A DNA stretch of 64,000 bases from Chloracidobacterium sp. GTDB taxonomy: Bacteria; Acidobacteriota; Blastocatellia; Pyrinomonadales; Pyrinomonadaceae. Where the stretch lies: the NCBI GenBank assembly GCA_016711345.1, contig JADJTD010000001.1:2480001-2544000 (forward strand), written 5' to 3'. Under the pieces are notes generated by a model, which searched no databases, was not told the DNA's origin, and saw nothing but the letters and a program-made list of their open reading frames with translations. Positions within the stretch are counted from its first letter, which is position 1. Every line of letters begins with the position of its first letter. This document shows, in pieces, positions 10,801 to 16,899 of this stretch. Position numbers and translations under genes: made by a program.

Positions 10801-11575
10801 GCGGGTTCGAAGCAGCGGTTCCTATGGTTCCGGGGTTGGTGAGCGAGATCGTGGTTTCTTGAAAATCGGCTATCTCAAGTTTGCCTTGGCGGGCACGTTT
10901 GACCTGATCGTTGTAAGCCGCAAAAAACTCAGCGAAATTCATTCGGTTTGAGCCTTTGATGTTGGGCACGAGCAAGTTGCGTGAGCCGTCTTTTTTCTCG
11001 ATGTCGATGGCGATGCCGAGATTTACTTGTTCGTGCTCTAGGCGCGACGGAACGTTATTTACGAGGCCATAGCCGACATTTAGGTGCGGATAAACATTAA
11101 CGGCACGGACGATGGCCCAGGCTATGATGTGCGTGAAAGAGACCTTGCCGCGGCCTTGTGAAGCGAGATGTTCGTTGATGATGCGGCGGTTTTCTTCGAG
11201 AACTTTTACCGGGATCGTGCGGAAGCTGGTAGCCGTTGGAACGGTCAAACTCAGCTCCATATTTTCGACGATTTTTTTGGCAACTCCGGTTATCGGCTTT
11301 GATTCGGTGTCGATCGGCAACGGCGTTGTGGAAACCTCTTTTGGTGCTTCAGCCACTTTCTCAACAGCGGGCACACTCCCTACCGGTCGTGTTTCTGCCT
11401 GTTGGTCGATAGATGGCGAACCGCCGTTAAGCAGGTCACTGAAATAGGCTTGCCACGACTCGTCAACGAGCTTTGGATCGGTTTTGTAACGATCGAGCAG
11501 GCCCTCGACATACGTTGCGTTAGAACCAAAAGATTCTTGTATAAATTCGGATAATTTTGCTGTTATTTCGCTCAC
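7865..11575 (-). CDS. kgd: Multifunctional 2-oxoglutarate dehydrogenase E1 with fused E2 catalytic domain (Kgd type)
   Basis: 1236 residues. Residues 1-50 are the short E1 N-terminal tail ('FIQESFGSNATYVEGLLDRYKTDP'). After a linker (~51-90) comes a dihydrolipoamide-succinyltransferase catalytic domain (~95-325) with 'SFTHIIAWAIVRAV' and the active-site motif DHRVIQG (~302); Q at the usual D position is the form I know from mycobacterial Kgd. The thiamine-diphosphate E1 dehydrogenase fills ~350-1236 ('YMGMAHRGRLNVL', 'GDAAFAGQGV', 'FRRLGHNEGDEP'). There is no lipoyl domain, so lipoyl groups must come from another E2. Such fusions are best known in Actinobacteria. The linker at ~60-69 contains ETRPVGSVP, encoded by a dispersed palindromic repeat (see 11369-11399). 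It feeds succinyl-CoA to the TCA cycle in the cytoplasm. Confidence 0.95.
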   Translation of the reverse strand: MSEITAKLSEFIQESFGSNATYVEGLLDRYKTDPKLVDESWQAYFSDLLNGGSPSIDQQAETRPVGSVPAVEKVAEAPKEVSTTPLPIDTESKPITGVAKKIVENMELSLTVPTATSFRTIPVKVLEENRRIINEHLASQGRGKVSFTHIIAWAIVRAVNVYPHLNVGYGLVNNVPSRLEHEQVNLGIAIDIEKKDGSRNLLVPNIKGSNRMNFAEFFAAYNDQVKRARQGKLEIADFQETTISLTNPGTIGTAASNPRLMTGQSAIIATGAIEYPAEYQAMTDSALSSLGISKTVTVTSTYDHRVIQGAESGLFLAKIHEFLTGKNAFYDDIFSDLEINYPPLRWAKDNNPSLFGHEREQVEKQANVLQLINVYRVRGHFLADIDPLNMTSHMASELDLENFGLTIWDLDRDFITGGLHGEQTATLRRILEILRRAYCGKVGIEYRHIQSNEEKDWIRARVREQFVDTQPLAAKIKKELLQKLIEAEQFEQFLHKKYLGQKRFSLEGCETVIPMLDQMIEGASARGVDEIYMGMAHRGRLNVLSNIIGDPETGAMAERIFTVFEGTSHPDFPADEGDVKYHQGAIGTRKTKAGKDLRIQLSCNPSHLEAVDPVVEGMARARQDELRVGGTKPRQEVYGQVLPLLLHGDAAFAGQGVVMETLQLAGLPGYRTGGTIHIVINNQIGFTTSPGLSRSSIYSTDAGHVTQTPIFHVNGDDPEAAFRVVQIALDYRREFNKDVVIDLVGFRRLGHNEGDEPSYTQPVMYARVKAHPGTRHLYAQHLIRDAVITEDELTAMTDKVVEKYEGILARAKEIAAKKPAKASLTKPPVDEDGSAILETGVPANILKQVAEKISLVPEHFHINPKMVGQLARRAKMGDGEVPMDWAFGEAMAIGSLVLDGFPVRFSGQDSGRGTFSQRHANMYDTMTGDRWAPLNELHSEANKSARAYIYDSSLSEYGVLGFEYGYSVVAKDQLVAWEAQFGDFSNGGQIVIDQYISSSEDKWQQKCRLVMLLPHGYEGQGPEHSSARLERYLQLCAENNLQVTYPTTPAQYFHLLRRQVKQEIVRPLIVMTPKSLLRLPAASSTMSELETGGFQPVIDDAHISDRSKVKRVVVCSGKVFYDLDAARSENDKGDVAVVRLEQFYPFPAEALKNIFASYPNTTEIVWTQEEPQNMGGWTFVEPRLRNILPDNASLQYIGRAASASPATGSYAIHNLEQDQIVTDSLAINENETMATA
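11369..11399 (-). repeat. Repeat family B half-element inside kgd
   Basis: On the minus strand this 31-base stretch carries the 27-base core shared with copies at 57689-57720 (one mismatch) and 60137-60165 (one mismatch at its last base). In this frame it encodes ETRPVGSVP within the linker between the E1 tail and the E2 domain. Only one arm of the palindrome is present here. Confidence 0.85.
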
Positions 11576-11642
11576 TTTGTTCTCAGAGTCCTCGACTAAA
11601 CTTCAATTTTAACGCAAAAGGGCTAAAAACCGTAACCATTGT

Positions 11643-12209
11643 TCAGTCCGTCAACGGATTCTTAATTTTCATATCGATCTTTACGGGAACGACACGTTTG
11701 AAACTGAAGCCATAGCGATCAAACTTGCCGAAAACAAAGACGGTTCCGGTCACAGTCCATTCCTTTTTTGATTCGATCAACTCTTTGTAAGCGGCCTTTG
11801 CGATGCCGACGATGCTGAGCGTGGAACGGACGGGCTTTGGAAGGGAAATAGGCAGGTTCTTTTTGAATGAGAAGGCTGAGTTATATTCGTCGATCTCCAG
11901 AGCAATTCCATTGACGCGGAAATCTTGAAACGTGACAAAATCGACCTTACCGCTTTGCCGCATCGCAGTAAACTCTGCTCCAACCTCGATGGCTACGGAA
12001 AACAGTCCGTCTATCGAAACTTCGGGTTCGCCAAGTTTTACCAGAACATCCGTTTTGTCTTTTGTTGTTGATTGGCCGGTTTGATCTTTGACTGCGACCT
12101 TAATGTTGTGGACCTTGTAGCCGCGTATTTTGTCAGGCAGTTTCTGTGCAAATGCGGAGGAAAACAGCATCAGAACCAGAATGGTCGTGAATAAGGCCGT
12201 TGTTCTCAT
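11643..12209 (-). CDS. Secreted protein of unknown function, possibly LEA14-like beta-sandwich
   Basis: 188 residues with a signal peptide (MRTTALFTTILVLMLFSSAFA, cut before QKLP). The mature part is beta-rich with no Cys; segments such as 'DVLVKLGEPEVSIDGLFSVAIEVGAEF', 'FQDFRVNGIALEIDEYNSAF' and 'VTGTVFVFGKFDRYGFSFKRVVPVKIDMKIKNP' recall LEA14/WHy-type beta-sandwiches. That similarity is by eye and weak. It lies 18 bases downstream of nusB on the same strand and may be the last gene of a ribH-nusB transcript. Probably periplasmic; role unknown. Confidence 0.65.
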   Translation of the reverse strand: MRTTALFTTILVLMLFSSAFAQKLPDKIRGYKVHNIKVAVKDQTGQSTTKDKTDVLVKLGEPEVSIDGLFSVAIEVGAEFTAMRQSGKVDFVTFQDFRVNGIALEIDEYNSAFSFKKNLPISLPKPVRSTLSIVGIAKAAYKELIESKKEWTVTGTVFVFGKFDRYGFSFKRVVPVKIDMKIKNPLTD

Positions 12210-12227
12210 TACGGAATTGACAAAATG

Positions 12228-12716
12228 CTAGATTGACGAAGCTTTTGATCTCTCAGTATTCTCACTGCTGTCAGCTGCGGTTTCGATATCTTGTTTGATG
12301 CCGTCGAGAATGCCGTTGATAAATTGGGTTGCTTCAAAGGATGAAAAGCGACGGGTCACTTCCAGCGCTTCAGTGATAGCAACATTGTCAGGTGTGTCGT
12401 GGTGAAGGAACTCGAAAACTGCGAGCCGCAGAACATTGCGGTCAACAATTGCCATTCGCTCTATCCGCCAATGCTCGGCACGCGTTCGGATGACATCGTC
12501 TATTGCCGCTATCTTTTCAATGGTTCCGCTGACGAGTCTGTTGGCAAAATCTCGGGTCTTATCGTCGATGGCTGTATCGCCGAGCTCGTTCCAATAATCA
12601 CGGATCAATGTCGCTGCATCGCCGCCGGCCATGTCAAACGCGAACAGCATCTGCAAAGCACATTCGCGCGCCTTATGCCTCGTGCCGGAACTCTTCTCTG
12701 TTTTTTCAAACGACAT
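12228..12716 (-). CDS. nusB: Transcription antitermination factor NusB
   Basis: 162 residues from the chosen ATG (MSFEKTEKSSGTRHKARE), which overlaps the ribH stop by 11 bases. A start 9 codons upstream is possible but would run further into ribH. The all-alpha NusB fold is recognisable: 'RHKARECALQMLFAFDM', 'DFANRLVSGTIEKIAAIDDVI', 'WRIERMAIVDRNVLRLAVFEFLHHDTPDNVAITEALEVTRRFS', 'FINGILDGI'. NusB binds boxA RNA with NusE and prevents premature termination in rRNA operons. The order ribH-nusB is a widely conserved pairing. Confidence 0.95.
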   Translation of the reverse strand: MSFEKTEKSSGTRHKARECALQMLFAFDMAGGDAATLIRDYWNELGDTAIDDKTRDFANRLVSGTIEKIAAIDDVIRTRAEHWRIERMAIVDRNVLRLAVFEFLHHDTPDNVAITEALEVTRRFSSFEATQFINGILDGIKQDIETAADSSENTERSKASSI

Positions 12717-13227
12717 TCGGTAAAACTCTTGCGTCGCTCCCACCTTGTAATTTACTGCTGCTCATCTCGCTAAATAAGTTTACCATTTCCACGGCCGAGA
12801 TAGCGGCTTCGTAGCCCTTATTGTCTGATTTCTCACCTGAGCGCGCCGTTGCCTGCTTAATATTGTCAGCCGTAATTACGCCAAACAAGATCGGCACTCC
12901 GGTCTGCAAAGAAGCCTGCATCGTGCCGCTGGCAGCTTGTCCGGCGACGTAATCGAAGTGCGGCGTGTCGCCGCGAATCACGATCCCAAGTGCGATGACG
13001 GCGTCGAAATTGCCGCTCTCGGCGGCCTTTAGACAAGCGACAGGTAGTTCGAACGAGCCCGGAACGCGGAATATCTTTATCGATTCGGGATCGGCCCCGG
13101 ATTCGTAAAGTGCCTCGACCGCTCCATCAGCCAGCCTCGATGTCAGTTCATCATTCCAACGGCTGACAACAATGCAGAAGCGAAAGCCCGCTGCCGAGAA
13201 TTTTTCGCGTTTGATATTAATTTTCAA
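12706..13227 (-). CDS. ribH: 6,7-dimethyl-8-ribityllumazine synthase
   Basis: 173 residues; condenses the ribityl-aminouracil intermediate with dihydroxybutanone phosphate in the penultimate step of riboflavin synthesis. Seen motifs: 'FRFCIVVSRWNDELTSRL', 'IKIFRVPGSFELPVACL', 'DAVIALGIVIRGDTPHFDYVAGQAASG' with the catalytic His, and 'PILFGVITADNIKQATARSG'. The C-terminal tail of ~20 residues runs over the nusB start. A sigma70-type promoter lies ~30 bases upstream (13256-13285). No other rib gene and no FMN riboswitch is visible nearby. Confidence 0.96.
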   Translation of the reverse strand: MKINIKREKFSAAGFRFCIVVSRWNDELTSRLADGAVEALYESGADPESIKIFRVPGSFELPVACLKAAESGNFDAVIALGIVIRGDTPHFDYVAGQAASGTMQASLQTGVPILFGVITADNIKQATARSGEKSDNKGYEAAISAVEMVNLFSEMSSSKLQGGSDARVLPNVV

Positions 13228-13255
13228 TTTTCAACTCCAACATTTGCACCACTTA

Positions 13256-13285
13256 AGTATAAAGAACGCCAAACGTTATTGACAA
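13256..13285 (-). promoter_or_regulatory. Putative sigma70 promoter of ribH-nusB
   Basis: Reading the minus strand: TTGTCA (13285-13280), an 18-base spacer, then TATACT (13261-13256), placed upstream of the ribH start at 13227. Pattern match only. Confidence 0.5.
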
Positions 13286-13341
13286 GCAAAAAGGCGATTT
13301 TTGCAATCTCTGGTCCAAACTCGTAATAATATGCCAAGCGT

Positions 13342-14193
13342 ATGCCGCGAACGATCATTCAGGCCGAAGAGAAGTTTATCATCGAAACGCCCGAGCGCGT
13401 TCCGCTGGAATTTGCGCTTGCGTCGATAGGTAACCGCTTTCTGGCGGTGTCGATAGATCACTTTATTCAGTACGTGTCGATATTTCTGATCGCATGGTTC
13501 GTACTCGGCATTTCAGGTTACAGCACATCGGATGTACCTGACACTGCCGAGACACTGTTGGCCGAAATGCCGAAGTGGACGCTTGCAATTTTGATCGTCG
13601 TTCTCTTTCTGATATTTGCCGGCTATTTTATTGTTTTCGAATGGCTGTGGAACGGCCAGACGCCGGGCAAGCGGATGTTAAAGCTGCGCGTGATACGCGA
13701 GGACGGAAGGCCATTGACGCTTTGGGAGGCGATCGCACGAAACCTCTTACGAATTTGCGATGCTGTGCCGGGCTTTATTCTTCCGGTTTATTCAGTGGGG
13801 CTTATCGTTATATTTTTGAGCGACCGCGACCAACGTGTCGGTGATATCTTTGCCGGAACGGTCGTTGTTCGCGAACGCACCGACGAGGCCCCGACATTTG
13901 CCGAAACGTTCTCAAACCGTATCACAGATGTCGCATTTACGCGGGTGCAGAAACCCACGGGCGCCGAGGCGAACGTTAGCCTGCTTACTGAAAAGGAAGT
14001 AGAGGTTGTCGAGAGTTTCTTACGCCGCCGCTGGGACCTCACCGAACGCCAACGCCTGTGGATGGCATGGCGCATCGCTTTGCCAATAATGTACAAACTC
14101 AAACCGAGCTATAACTTAGATACCTTTACCTACGAAGGATTCCTCGAAGACATCCTTCACCGCTTTCATGCAAAGCAGCGGTTTTTGAATTAG
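13342..14193 (+). CDS. RDD family membrane protein
   Basis: 283 residues. The RDD signature opens the first membrane helix ('ASIGNRFLAVSIDHFIQYVSIFLIAWFVLG'); a second helix follows ('WTLAILIVVLFLIFAGYFIVFEWLWNGQTPGKRMLKLRVI') with the conserved 'GQTPGKR..LKLRVI', then 'PLTLWEAIARNLLRICDAVPGFILPVYSVGLIVIFLSDRDQRVGDIFAGTVVVRE'. The C-terminal ~100 residues are a soluble extension. Some RDD proteins act as cation/proton exchangers, but most are uncharacterised, so no substrate is assigned. It is divergent from ribH and has no obvious functional neighbour. Confidence 0.88.
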   Translation: MPRTIIQAEEKFIIETPERVPLEFALASIGNRFLAVSIDHFIQYVSIFLIAWFVLGISGYSTSDVPDTAETLLAEMPKWTLAILIVVLFLIFAGYFIVFEWLWNGQTPGKRMLKLRVIREDGRPLTLWEAIARNLLRICDAVPGFILPVYSVGLIVIFLSDRDQRVGDIFAGTVVVRERTDEAPTFAETFSNRITDVAFTRVQKPTGAEANVSLLTEKEVEVVESFLRRRWDLTERQRLWMAWRIALPIMYKLKPSYNLDTFTYEGFLEDILHRFHAKQRFLN

Positions 14194-14195
14194 CA

Positions 14196-14316
14196 CCTTA
14201 CTTTGCGTCTTTGCGGCTTTGCGGGAAACTCACTCTATGCACGAAAATGATATTGCGACTTTGCGGGAGAAAATTTCCCGCCAAGACGCTAAAAGACGCA
14301 AAGATAAGAAAAGGTA
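14196..14316. repeat. Palindromic repeat, family C (TTTGCGGCTTTGCGGGAAA type)
   Basis: An imperfect ~120-base inverted repeat fills the gap between the RDD gene and the epimerase. The left arm has CTTTGCGTCTTTGCGGCTTT then GCGGGAAA (14204-14228); the right arm has TTTCCCGCCAAGACGC then AAAAGACGCAAAG (14274-14302). Related arms are found at 55756-55824 and inside the glycosyltransferase gene at 57721-57740. Confidence 0.75.
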
Positions 14317-14323
14317 AGAGAAA

Positions 14324-15286
14324 ATGTCAGATAGAAGAATAATTATTACCGGCGGTGCCGGATTTATTGGATCGCATCTGGTTGACCGGCTGCTGGGTGA
14401 GGGCGGTTGGGAGATCACGGTTGTTGACGATTTTAATGATTTTTACACGCCGGAGATAAAGCACGCAAACATTGCCGAGCATGTGAAATCGCCCAATTAC
14501 CGGCTGGTTGATGCTGATATTCGTGATGCGGCGACGATGGCTGCGCTTTTTGCCGAGTACAAGTTTGATGTAATTGTTCATCTGGCGGCCAGAGCAGGAG
14601 TTCGGCCTTCATTGAGCGAACCAAAACTTTATGCCGAGACAAATATCAATGGCACGCTCAACCTGCTCGAACTTGCCCGCCAGCACAGCATCAAACAATT
14701 CGTTTTCGGCTCGTCGTCGAGTGTTTACGGCATCAATGCGAAGGTGCCTTTTGCGGAAGAAGACAGGATCCATCAGCCGATCTCACCGTATGCCGCGACA
14801 AAGGCCGCGGGCGAACATCTCTGTCACGCGTACTCGCACCTTTACGGGATTCGGATAGTGGCATTAAGGTTTTTTACAGTTTACGGAGCCCGTCAGCGGC
14901 CCGATCTCGCTATCCATAAATTTTCAAAGCTGATAACCGAAGGCAAGCCTATACAAGTGTTTGGCGACGGTACAACGCGGCGAGATTATACTTATGTTGA
15001 CGACATCATTCAGGGCGTGCGTGCGGCGATCGATTATGACAGATCGATGTACGAGGTATTCAACCTTGGCGAATCGCAGACGATCGAGCTTGGTGAATTG
15101 ATAAGCCTGCTTGAACGCAGCCTTGATATGAGCGCGGTCATCGACCGCCAGCCGACGCAGCCCGGCGACGTACCGATCACGTTTGCCGATATCACCAAAT
15201 CACGCGAACTGCTCGGCTACAATCCCACGACAAAGATCGCCGACGGCATCCCGAAATTTGTCGAGTGGTTCAGATCGAGGATGTAA
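14324..15286 (+). CDS. NAD-dependent UDP-sugar epimerase (UDP-glucuronate 4-epimerase-like)
   Basis: 320 residues, extended short-chain dehydrogenase family. The NAD-binding Rossmann motif GGAGFIGSH is at ~9-17, 'DDFNDFYTPEIKHANI' at ~37-52, catalytic Ser in 'FGSSSSVYG' (~127-135), and the YxxxK pair in 'SPYAATKAAGEHL' (~150). 'ALRFFTVYGARQRPDLAI' and 'FGDGTTRRDYTYVDDIIQGV' fit the UDP-glucuronate/UDP-glucose epimerase branch. It would interconvert nucleotide-sugar epimers for surface polysaccharide, in line with wbpA and wecB further along, but it is not adjacent to them. The substrate cannot be fixed from sequence alone. Confidence 0.88.
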   Translation: MSDRRIIITGGAGFIGSHLVDRLLGEGGWEITVVDDFNDFYTPEIKHANIAEHVKSPNYRLVDADIRDAATMAALFAEYKFDVIVHLAARAGVRPSLSEPKLYAETNINGTLNLLELARQHSIKQFVFGSSSSVYGINAKVPFAEEDRIHQPISPYAATKAAGEHLCHAYSHLYGIRIVALRFFTVYGARQRPDLAIHKFSKLITEGKPIQVFGDGTTRRDYTYVDDIIQGVRAAIDYDRSMYEVFNLGESQTIELGELISLLERSLDMSAVIDRQPTQPGDVPITFADITKSRELLGYNPTTKIADGIPKFVEWFRSRM

Positions 15287-15415
15287 ATAAAGGTCATAAT
15301 GCTAGATGTCAACGACGAGGATGTAGATCGAAGACGAGAAGCATTTTCGCTAGTCGATGGAGTCGTGATTTCATGCTAAATGTATGATCTGCAATGGGTT
15401 ATAGACAAACGCGAT

Positions 15416-15492
15416 CAAAAAGCCATCTGTAACCCCCCAAAAAGCCATCGCGCACCCCCCAAAAAGCCATCGGAGACACCCAAAAAGCCATC
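15416..15492. repeat. Array 1 of the AAAAAGCCATC repeat (four units)
   Basis: Exact 11-base cores start at 15417, 15439, 15461 and 15482, i.e. spacing 22, 22, 21. Most cores are preceded by a C-run and two are followed by a purine-rich segment (GGAGACACC). The same design recurs at 33124-33198 and, inverted, at 46411-46485. Confidence 0.9.
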
Positions 15493-15711
15493 AGCAAATC
15501 TCAGTTTTTTTTACTTAAAAGACGTGGCAATAATTCCGATCCACTGCGTATATCATGCATACGTTCCCTTGATCTCAAAAGAGCCGCCGATGCCTGGTGC
15601 GGCATAGATCTCAAGGCGTAGTCCGGGTTGCAGTCGTGGTGGTTTGGTGGAAAAACATATCTCGCAAAGGCGCGGAAAAGGAACATTTTAAATAAGATAC
15701 TATCTTGGCGC

Positions 15712-15740
15712 TTGACAGATGTGAAATGGCGTGCTATCTA
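15712..15740 (+). promoter_or_regulatory. Putative promoter of the 15775 gene
   Basis: TTGACA at 15712-15717, a 17-base spacer, then TATCTA at 15735-15740. A strong ribosome site (AAAGGAGAAG) lies just before the ATG at 15775. The -10 is a poor match (a TATGAT with 21-base spacing is an alternative). Confidence 0.4.
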
Positions 15741-15774
15741 TGATACATAAATTGTTAAAGGAGAAGAAAATAAA

Positions 15775-16164
15775 ATGGCACTATATTGGGAAGCATTTAA
15801 GGGCGGGCCGACGCGGCCGGAAAATCACGATTTTGGAATAACCATCAATCATAAAAGCGTATTAACCTTCAACCGGTTCGCGGTGAATGAGCTTAACAAC
15901 GCCGATGCGGTTAAGCTGCTTTTTGAGAAGAAGGAGAGCCTGATAGGCATTGTGGCTTCTAGCCTAAACGACAAGGATGCGTTTCCGCTCAAGCCAAAGA
16001 ACAGCGTCAACTGGGTCGTTAACGCGGCGCCGTTTTGCCGTCATCATAAGATCGTGATCGAAAAGACGGAAAAATTTGATCACCCGGTAATAGACGAGAA
16101 GGGGATTTTATGGCTTGACTTGAAAGCTACGCACGACGTCAGCGTTCGGAGAAAAAGAGGGTAA
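15775..16164 (+). CDS. Small protein of unknown function
   Basis: 129 residues, soluble, no signal peptide or membrane segment. It opens MALYWEAFKGGPTRP and contains 'HDFGITINHKSVLTFNRFAVNELNNADAVKLLFEKKESLIGIVAS', then 'WVVNAAPFCRHHKIVIEKTEKFDHPVIDEKGILWLDLKATHDVSVRRKRG'. I do not recognise the family. The strong ribosome-binding site (AAAGGAG, ~9 bases before the ATG) and candidate promoter support a real, independently expressed gene. It stands between repeat array 1 and palindromic repeat D, i.e. in a repeat-rich accessory stretch. Confidence 0.65.
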   Translation: MALYWEAFKGGPTRPENHDFGITINHKSVLTFNRFAVNELNNADAVKLLFEKKESLIGIVASSLNDKDAFPLKPKNSVNWVVNAAPFCRHHKIVIEKTEKFDHPVIDEKGILWLDLKATHDVSVRRKRG

Positions 16165-16194
16165 AGCGACAATCTGAAATTTTAGCTAGATCTT

Positions 16195-16284
16195 CTCCGT
16201 GTTCTCTGTGTCTTGCCTTGGTGACCATTGTGTTTAAATCTTTTAACACAGAGAGCACAAAGCGAAGATACAAAGGACACGGAG
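16195..16284. repeat. Palindromic repeat, family D (CTCCGTGTTCTCTGTGTC type)
   Basis: Left arm CTCCGTGTTCTCTGTGTC at 16195-16212 and onwards to 16234; right arm AACACAGAGAGCACAAAG onwards to GGACACGGAG at 16245-16284. Imperfect ~40-base arms lie in the gap between the 15775 gene and the convergent 16317-16775 gene, where a hairpin could act as a bidirectional 3' end. Confidence 0.7.
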
Positions 16285-16316
16285 ATTTCAAATCGCACTG
16301 CATTGGTGGCAACCAG

Positions 16317-16775
16317 CTATTTCGTTGACCACGACCAGCCGGTTATAGCCCAGCCGTTTGCGCCTTTGTTAAGCGAGAACGTAAACAGCGAACCGATCTG
16401 CGCGACGCGTTTGCCTTTTTGTTTATAGACGTAGCTTGACGGAATGACGACATAGGCGTGATCGGCGGTCATTTCAAAGTGCGAAGGTTTGCCGAGTGTA
16501 ACGACGCCGTCCTTGATGCCACTTCTTTCGGCATCAGAAACGTAGTCATCAACCCATCTTTGACATGCTCCCGCTCCGCTCCAGGTGTGCGGCGGAAACT
16601 CGTCGATGATCGCGGTCGCCTCTGAACAAGCAGCCATTGCCGACTCCATATCACCCTTGTTAAAGCCATTGACGAATTGATTGATCGGCTTCATTACATC
16701 TTTACGCTGCCCGAACGCAACGCTCGAACCTGCGAACAGTACAACTACCACGAACACAAAACTTAGTTTATGCAT
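16317..16775 (-). CDS. Secreted NTF2/SnoaL-like protein
   Basis: 152 residues. Signal peptide MHKLSFVFVVVVLFAGSSVAFG is cut before QRKD. The mature part has the NTF2-like layout: 'DVMKPINQFVNGFNKGDMESAMAACSEATAIIDEFPPHTWSG', a middle 'WVDDYVSDAERSGI', and C-terminal strands 'ADHAYVVIPSSYVYKQKGKRVAQIGSLFTFSLNKGANGWAITGWSWS'. The cone-shaped fold can be enzymatic or simply ligand-binding; no catalytic residue set is evident, so no reaction is assigned. It is transcribed divergently from the perR-like gene; a CRP-like palindrome (16833-16850) lies between them. Confidence 0.75.
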   Translation of the reverse strand: MHKLSFVFVVVVLFAGSSVAFGQRKDVMKPINQFVNGFNKGDMESAMAACSEATAIIDEFPPHTWSGAGACQRWVDDYVSDAERSGIKDGVVTLGKPSHFEMTADHAYVVIPSSYVYKQKGKRVAQIGSLFTFSLNKGANGWAITGWSWSTK

Positions 16776-16832
16776 ATATGATCTCCTTAGATTTTGGTTG
16801 AAATACGATTTCTCGGTGCAATTATATTGCTA

Positions 16833-16850
16833 TGTGACAATAAAGTCACA
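16833..16850. promoter_or_regulatory. 18-base perfect palindrome TGTGAC-N6-GTCACA
   Basis: TGTGACAATAAAGTCACA in the intergenic region between the divergent NTF2-like and PerR-like genes. It resembles a Crp-family half-site pair, but the half-sites are 2 bases further apart than the E. coli CRP consensus. It lies just upstream of the -35 hexamer at 16855. Confidence 0.45.
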
Positions 16851-16854
16851 CCGT

Positions 16855-16883
16855 TTGACATTGATTACATTTAGAATTATTCT
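16855..16883 (+). promoter_or_regulatory. Promoter of the perR-like gene
   Basis: TTGACA at 16855-16860, a 17-base spacer and TATTCT at 16878-16883, ending 16 bases before the ATG. The -10 lies inside the Per-box palindrome, the classical arrangement for repression. Confidence 0.6.
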
Positions 16884-16885
16884 AA
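16871..16885. promoter_or_regulatory. PerR/Fur-type operator (7-1-7 palindrome)
   Basis: TTAGAATTATTCTAA is a perfect 7-1-7 inverted repeat and differs from the Bacillus Per box TTATAATNATTATAA in only one symmetrical position. It overlaps the -10 element in front of a Fur-family gene followed by katG, so autoregulation and peroxide control of katG are the natural inference. Confidence 0.8.
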
Positions 16886-16899
16886 ATACATTTAGTTCA

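Larger units (their letters stand above)
15287..15774. other. 488-base gene-free stretch with repeat array 1 and a possible coding relic
   Basis: Holds the 15416-15492 four-unit array and, on the minus strand (about 15680-15525), a short protein-like frame reading ...LRLEIYAAPGIGGSFEIKG..., then TGA, then YTQWIGIIATSFK. This may be a decayed gene fragment. A candidate promoter for the next gene lies at 15712-15740. Nothing else was recognised. Confidence 0.6.

Noticed and set aside
13228..13341. FMN riboswitch upstream of ribH
   Set aside because: No conserved RFN core (such as AGGGGCGGGG) and the leader is only tens of bases long.
15416..15492. CRISPR array
   Set aside because: Cores are only 11 bases with 10-11 base linkers, four units, no cas genes; far too short for CRISPR repeats and spacers.
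15380..15607. 75-codon open frame with KKPSETPKKPSAN-like repeats
   Set aside because: It is simply the translation of repeat array 1; no ribosome site or homology.
16681..16899. Upstream extension of the perR-like gene
   Set aside because: It would translate the promoter, the Per box and part of the divergent gene; the Fur-family start fits ATG 16900.
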